Assembly: GCF_016919405.1 (NCBI RefSeq)
Contig: NZ_CP070354.1
Span: forward strand, 248,001 to 312,000
Reading direction: 5' to 3'
Origin: Ensifer sp. PDNC004
GTDB taxonomy: Bacteria > Pseudomonadota > Alphaproteobacteria > Rhizobiales > Rhizobiaceae
Length of the DNA: 64,000 nucleotides
Shown: piece after piece, positions 60,150 to 64,000 of the stretch
Numbering within the stretch: the first letter of the stretch is position 1
Layout: each line of letters starts with the position of its first letter
Made by a program: the position numbers and the translations under genes
The notes under the pieces: model-generated
Database searches by the model: none
What the model saw: the letters and a program-made list of their open reading frames with translations, nothing else
What the model was told of the DNA's origin: nothing

Positions 60150-62120
60150 TTATCCTTTGCTTTGCCCGGCGGCGAACATCGGCCCACCCTTGTGCGCGGG
60201 AAATCCGTAGCCGTTGATCATCACCAGATCGATGTCGCCGGGACGCGCGGCAATGCCTTCGGCGAGCAGCGCGTTACCTTCGTCGTGCATGGCGTCCAGA
60301 AGCCGGCTCATGATCTCGTCGGAACTAAAGGCGCGCGGCGTGATGCCCTTGGCTGCCCGCGCCGCCTCTATCACCGCCGTGACATCAGGATCGACGGTGC
60401 GCTTACCATCGGGATAGGCGTACCAGCCGCGACCACTCTTGCGACCGAGACGGCCGGCCTCGCAGAGCCTGTCGGCGATTTCGACATAGCGTGCGGCAGG
60501 ATCGCGGGTCGCGGCCTGTCGCTTGCGCCGTGCCCAGGCGATCTCGAGCCCGGCCATATCGTTGACGGCGAAGATGCCCATCGGAAAACCATAGGCCTCG
60601 AGCGCGGCGTCGATCTCGTGCGGGAGTGCTCCATCCTCGAGCATGAACTCTGCTTCGCGGCGATAGGCCGAGAAGATGCGGTTGCCGATGAAGCCTTCGG
60701 TGACGCCGGTTACGACCGGCAGCTTGCCGAGGCGTTTGACGAAGGCAAGTGCCGTTGCCAGCACGTCCGGCGCCGTCTCGGCACAATCGACGACTTCGAC
60801 GAGCCGCATCACGTTGGCGGGAGAAAAGAAATGCAGGCCCACAACACGCGAGGGATCGGCCGTCGTCGCCGCGATCGCATCGGGGACGAGATAGCTGGTG
60901 TTGGTCGCGAGAATGGCGCCAGGCGCAACGATGTCGTCGAGCTTCTGAAACAGCTCCGTCTTGACCATGAGGTCGTCGAACACCGCTTCGATGACGAGTT
61001 CGGCCTTCGCGAGTTCCGCCGCTTTCGCCGTCGTCTGCAGTCGCGCCAGGCATTCGTCGCGTCCATCAGCAGTCAGTCGTCCGCTGCGCACGGTCTTCTC
61101 CAGCGTCTCGGCGATGCGCGCCCGCCCGCCGGCGGCCGCTTCCTCCGTCTGCTCCATCGCGATCACACCGTAGCCGGACGTCAGGGCCGAGACGGCGATG
61201 CCGGACCCCATCAGCCCAGTGCCGACCACGCCGACAGTCACGATCGGCCGAGGCGAAACCTTGTCAAGTCCCTCGACCTTGCCGGCGGCGCGCTCGGCAA
61301 AGAACACATGCCTGAGGGCTGCTGACTCGGCGGAATCGCGAAGCCTTAAGAAGGTCGCGCGTTCCTCAGCCAGTCCCTGTTTCAGATCGAGTTCGCCGGC
61401 TGCCTTGATGAGGCGAACGGCTTCAGTGGGCGCGGCCTGGCCACGAGCTCGCGCCAGAACCTTCGCTTCCACCGCGCCGACGGCTTCGCCGTCCGCAGGC
61501 AGAACCGCGATCATGCCGGTCCGACGAAGCGGCTTGCCGGCCTGTTCCTTTGCGAAAGCCAGCGCAGCAGCGACGGGATCGGCGGCAAGGCTGTCGGCAA
61601 GCCCAAGTCTCACAGCTTCGGCGCCCTTGACGGCACGCCCGGTTCCGATGAGTTCGATCGCCGCGACCATGCCGATCAAGCGCGGCAGACGTTGCGTCCC
61701 GCCGGCGCCCGGGACAAGGCCGAGCTTGACTTCGGGCAGGCCGAACGATGCCTTCTCGCCGGCGATGCGGCCGTGGCAGGCAAGCGCTACCTCGCAGCCA
61801 CCGCCAAGGGCGGCGCCGTTGACAGCGGCGATGACAGGCTTGCCGAAGGTCTCGATGCGCTCGATCACCTCGGGAAGGATCGGTTCGATCGGCGGCTTGC
61901 CGAACTCCCTGATATCGGCGCCGCCGATGAAGGTGTTGCCGGCACCGGTGATGACGAGACCCGCAATCGCCGGCTGCTCGGCAACATGATCGAGCGCCGC
62001 CGTCAGGCCGGACCGGACATGCGCGGAGAGCGCATTGACCGGCGGGTTGTCGATGGTAGCGACCAGAACATCGCCTTCGAGTCGGGCGGACACGCTTTCG
62101 GAAAATCGGATATCGGCCAT
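60150..62120 (-). CDS. enoyl-CoA hydratase / 3-hydroxyacyl-CoA dehydrogenase fusion (FadB/FadJ-like)
   Basis: A 656-residue bifunctional enzyme. Residues about 1-190 are a crotonase domain with oxyanion loops GAGNTFIGGADIREFG and NGAALGGGCEVALACHG and the Glu in LPEVKLG. From about 285 a Rossmann domain begins TVGVVGTGLMGSGIAV, and C-terminal 3HCDH domains include GFIGNRIFSAYRREAEFMLEDGA and GRKSGRGWYAY. It is somewhat shorter than E. coli FadB (729). It hydrates an enoyl-CoA and oxidises the product with NAD+. The start at 62120 follows GAGG and avoids an unlikely TTG start. Confidence 0.94.
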   Translation of the reverse strand: MADIRFSESVSARLEGDVLVATIDNPPVNALSAHVRSGLTAALDHVAEQPAIAGLVITGAGNTFIGGADIREFGKPPIEPILPEVIERIETFGKPVIAAVNGAALGGGCEVALACHGRIAGEKASFGLPEVKLGLVPGAGGTQRLPRLIGMVAAIELIGTGRAVKGAEAVRLGLADSLAADPVAAALAFAKEQAGKPLRRTGMIAVLPADGEAVGAVEAKVLARARGQAAPTEAVRLIKAAGELDLKQGLAEERATFLRLRDSAESAALRHVFFAERAAGKVEGLDKVSPRPIVTVGVVGTGLMGSGIAVSALTSGYGVIAMEQTEEAAAGGRARIAETLEKTVRSGRLTADGRDECLARLQTTAKAAELAKAELVIEAVFDDLMVKTELFQKLDDIVAPGAILATNTSYLVPDAIAATTADPSRVVGLHFFSPANVMRLVEVVDCAETAPDVLATALAFVKRLGKLPVVTGVTEGFIGNRIFSAYRREAEFMLEDGALPHEIDAALEAYGFPMGIFAVNDMAGLEIAWARRKRQAATRDPAARYVEIADRLCEAGRLGRKSGRGWYAYPDGKRTVDPDVTAVIEAARAAKGITPRAFSSDEIMSRLLDAMHDEGNALLAEGIAARPGDIDLVMINGYGFPAHKGGPMFAAGQSKG

Positions 62121-62131
62121 GCTGCCAAACC

Positions 62132-62527
62132 TCAATCGGGGACGACGGCGGTGGCCTGGATCTCGATCTTGGCGCGGTCCTCGACGAGCGACACCACCTG
62201 CATCGCCGCCATCGCCGGGAAATGCCGGCCGATGGTCTCGCGATAGGCCTGGCCGATGCCGCGCAGATTGCCGACATATTCCTGCTTGTCGGTGAAGTAC
62301 CAGGTCATGGTGGTGATGTGCTGCGGCTCGGCGCCGCCGGCTGCAAGCACGGCAACGACGTTCTTCAGGGTCTGGCGCACCTGCTCGACGAAATCGTCGG
62401 TCTCGAACTCGGACTGCGCATTCCAGCCGATCTGGCCGCCGACGAAGACAGTGCGGCCCTTGGCCGAAACGCCGTTGGAATAGCCGATGGGCTTTGCCCA
62501 GCCTTCAGGTTGCAGGATGGTGTGCAT
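62132..62527 (-). CDS. RidA/YjgF-family protein (enamine/imine deaminase-like)
   Basis: A 131-residue RidA-fold protein. The family's catalytic Arg is in EDRAKIEIQATAV near the C-terminus, with GGQIGWNAQ and DFVEQVRQTLKNVVAVLAAGGAEPQHITTMTWYF also typical. RidA proteins hydrolyse reactive enamines and imines. In an aromatic-CoA operon such a step would suit an amino-substituted substrate, for example 2-aminobenzoyl-CoA. It overlaps the thioesterase gene by 23 bases. Confidence 0.9.
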   Translation of the reverse strand: MHTILQPEGWAKPIGYSNGVSAKGRTVFVGGQIGWNAQSEFETDDFVEQVRQTLKNVVAVLAAGGAEPQHITTMTWYFTDKQEYVGNLRGIGQAYRETIGRHFPAMAAMQVVSLVEDRAKIEIQATAVVPD

Positions 62528-62933
62528 CGGTCGTCTCCAGATGTTGTGTCAGCGCGGCGCGGATATCGTCCGGCCAGGCAAAAGAAGCGTGCGTGTCGAG
62601 CGAGGTGGCAACGACCCGCTGTTTTGCTGTCCAGAGCACGGTGCCTTTCGCCGAGACCGTGTGCTCCATGTCGAGCGATGAGCGGCCGATGCCCGCGACC
62701 TTGAGCGCGAAATCCAGTTCGTCGCCCTGGAAGCCCGGGCGAGAGAAAGTGAGATCGAGGCGCACCGTCGGCACGCCGATCCGCCGCTCGTCGTTCATGG
62801 CCTTCCAGGGAAAGCCGAGAGACGCAAAGAAGTCCTCCGTCACCCCGACGAGAATGTTGAGGTAAGACGGGAAATAGGCGATCCCCGAGGGGTCGCAATC
62901 TCCGAAGCGCAGCGGTCTCCTGGTCCTGAACAT
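62505..62933 (-). CDS. acyl-CoA thioesterase, 4-hydroxybenzoyl-CoA thioesterase type
   Basis: A 142-residue hotdog-fold thioesterase. RFGDCDPSGIAYFPSYLNI near residues 9-27 carries the catalytic Asp of the 4HBT family. The protein has the usual single-domain length. It probably recycles CoA or prevents trapping of stalled acyl- or aryl-CoA intermediates. It lies 12 bp downstream of the acyl-CoA dehydrogenase and overlaps RidA. Confidence 0.9.
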   Translation of the reverse strand: MFRTRRPLRFGDCDPSGIAYFPSYLNILVGVTEDFFASLGFPWKAMNDERRIGVPTVRLDLTFSRPGFQGDELDFALKVAGIGRSSLDMEHTVSAKGTVLWTAKQRVVATSLDTHASFAWPDDIRAALTQHLETTDAHHPAT

Positions 62934-62945
62934 TTGTGCCGGACC

Positions 62946-64000
62946 TCAGTTCGCAAAGGCGGCAATGCCGGTGATGGCACGGCCGAGTATCAGCGCATGG
63001 ATGTCGTGGGTGCCCTCATAGGTGTTGACCACTTCGAGATTGACGAGATGGCGAGCGACAGGAAACTCGTCCGAAATGCCGTTGCCGCCGAGCATGTCGC
63101 GCGCCGCTCGGGCGATCTCCAGCGCCTTGCCGCAGGAGTTGCGCTTGAGGATCGAGGTCAACTCGACCGGCGGATTGCCTTCATCCTTCATGCGCCCGAG
63201 GCGCAGGCAGCCCTGCAGGCCAAGAGCGATCTCGGTTGCCATGTCCGCGAGTTTCTTCTGGATCAGTTGGTTGGCGGCGAGCGGCCGGCCGAACTGCTTG
63301 CGGTCGATCACGTATTGCCGCGCCGTCTCGTAGCAGGACTCGGCTGCACCGAGTGCGCCCCAGGCGATGCCGAAGCGCGCGGAGTTGAGGCAGGTGAAGG
63401 GGCCCTTCAGGCCGGTCACATCAGGAAGCATGTTTTCGTCCGGAACGAAGACCTCGTCCATGACGATCTGGCCGGTGATCGAGGCTCGCAGGCCCACCTT
63501 GCCATGGATCGCCGGGGCGCTCAGACCCTTCCAGCCCTTTTCGAGAATGAAGCCGCGGATCAGACCATCCGATGTCTTTGCCCAGACGACGAAGACATCG
63601 GCGATCGGCGCATTGGAGATCCAGGTCTTGGAACCCGACAGCAGATAGCCGCCATCGACCTTGCTAGCCTTCGTGATCATGGATCCGGGATCGGAACCAT
63701 GGTCCGGTTCGGTGAGGCCGAAGCAGCCGACTTTGGTGCCGGCAATCAGTCCCGGCAGATATTTACGCTTCTGCGCTTCGCTGCCGAAGGTGTAGATCGG
63801 CACGATGACGAGCGAAGACTGCACGCTCATCATCGAGCGGTAGCCGCTGTCGATGCGCTCGACCTCGCGGGCGATCAGGCCGTAAGAAACGTAGTTGAGG
63901 CCGGCGCCGCCGTATTCCTCCGACACCATCGGACCCAGCAGGCCAAGCTCGCCCATCTCGGCGAAGATCGACGGATCGGTCTTTTCGTGGCGGAACGCCT
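62946..64000 (-). CDS. gcdH: glutaryl-CoA dehydrogenase-like acyl-CoA dehydrogenase (5' end outside the window)
   Basis: The C-terminal 350 or so residues of an FAD-dependent acyl-CoA dehydrogenase; the frame is open to the window edge ([22 protein letters not shown]), so the internal Met at 63956 is not the start. The catalytic Glu is in [21 protein letters not shown], almost the signature of glutaryl-CoA dehydrogenase, and [31 protein letters not shown] and [21 protein letters not shown] also match. It would oxidise and decarboxylate glutaryl-CoA to crotonyl-CoA, feeding the fusion enzyme downstream. Confidence 0.92.
   Translation of the reverse strand, partial: AFRHEKTDPSIFAEMGELGLLGPMVSEEYGGAGLNYVSYGLIAREVERIDSGYRSMMSVQSSLVIVPIYTFGSEAQKRKYLPGLIAGTKVGCFGLTEPDHGSDPGSMITKASKVDGGYLLSGSKTWISNAPIADVFVVWAKTSDGLIRGFILEKGWKGLSAPAIHGKVGLRASITGQIVMDEVFVPDENMLPDVTGLKGPFTCLNSARFGIAWGALGAAESCYETARQYVIDRKQFGRPLAANQLIQKKLADMATEIALGLQGCLRLGRMKDEGNPPVELTSILKRNSCGKALEIARAARDMLGGNGISDEFPVARHLVNLEVVNTYEGTHDIHALILGRAITGIAAFAN

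Noticed and set aside
1..64000. Search for tRNA, rRNA, IS elements, phage genes or integration sites
   Set aside because: Reading both strands I found no transposase, integrase, cloverleaf-like gene or flanking repeats, so mobility of any block cannot be supported from this window.

Overview
The window is GC-rich, densely coded alphaproteobacterial DNA. The gene families, the GGAAC-N18-TT stress promoter and the many ABC-uptake/catabolic islands suggest a Rhizobiaceae member such as Sinorhizobium/Ensifer; this is inference from style and families, not a species identification. I see no rRNA, tRNA, CRISPR array, transposase or integrase. Almost everything is small-molecule uptake and catabolism, in five blocks each with its own local regulator.

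Block 1 (about 0.1-10.9 kb): a divergent aldehyde dehydrogenase, then an NMT1/TauA-type ABC transporter, an FAD oxidoreductase, a class III CoA-transferase, an enoyl-CoA hydratase, a LysR regulator and an amidohydrolase, and finally a convergent 7Fe-type ferredoxin. The same palindrome (TTGCC-N5-GGCAA) occurs twice in the aldehyde dehydrogenase/ABC divergent promoter and again upstream of the ferredoxin, which ties these transcription units into one probable LysR regulon.

Block 2 (11.1-31.1 kb) is the most unusual part. A RutR-like TetR regulator faces a UNG-family uracil-DNA-glycosylase paralogue across three RutR-like boxes. Then come a GMC oxidoreductase, a NIPSNAP protein, two complete BMP/nucleoside-type ABC importers, a COG0402-type amidohydrolase, a cupin, a MocR regulator, an SDR, a split Tm-1 pair (UPF0261 plus a PEP-hydrolase-like TIM barrel) and an SRPBCC protein. 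The MocR gene has a CCACTT-N6-AAGTGG palindrome both at its own divergent promoter with the SDR and in front of the cupin. I read the block as an uncharacterised catabolic island for a nucleobase- or heterocycle-like compound.

Block 3 (31.5-46.2 kb): an OmpA-family protein with a 90-bp tandem repeat and a probable general-stress promoter, followed by a decayed copy of its own 3' end. Next is a sugar-acid locus: DUF1537 four-carbon acid sugar kinase and FCD GntR regulator; convergent to these, a sialidase-like protein, PdxA-like dehydrogenase and Fe-alcohol dehydrogenase; divergent again, an EamA transporter, a Dpp-type ABC importer with fused ATPases and a DapA-family aldolase/lyase.

Block 4 (46.6-58.9 kb): proton-translocating transhydrogenase pntAB, a small membrane protein, a TetR and an AraC regulator, then an operon of two sugar-phosphate-isomerase-like TIM barrels with an RbsABC-type sugar importer.

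Block 5 (58.9 kb to the end, minus strand): glutaryl-CoA dehydrogenase (cut by the window edge), a thioesterase, RidA, a hydratase/3-hydroxyacyl-CoA dehydrogenase fusion and a thiolase. Together these could convert glutaryl-CoA to acetyl-CoA, and may be the lower half of an aryl-CoA pathway.
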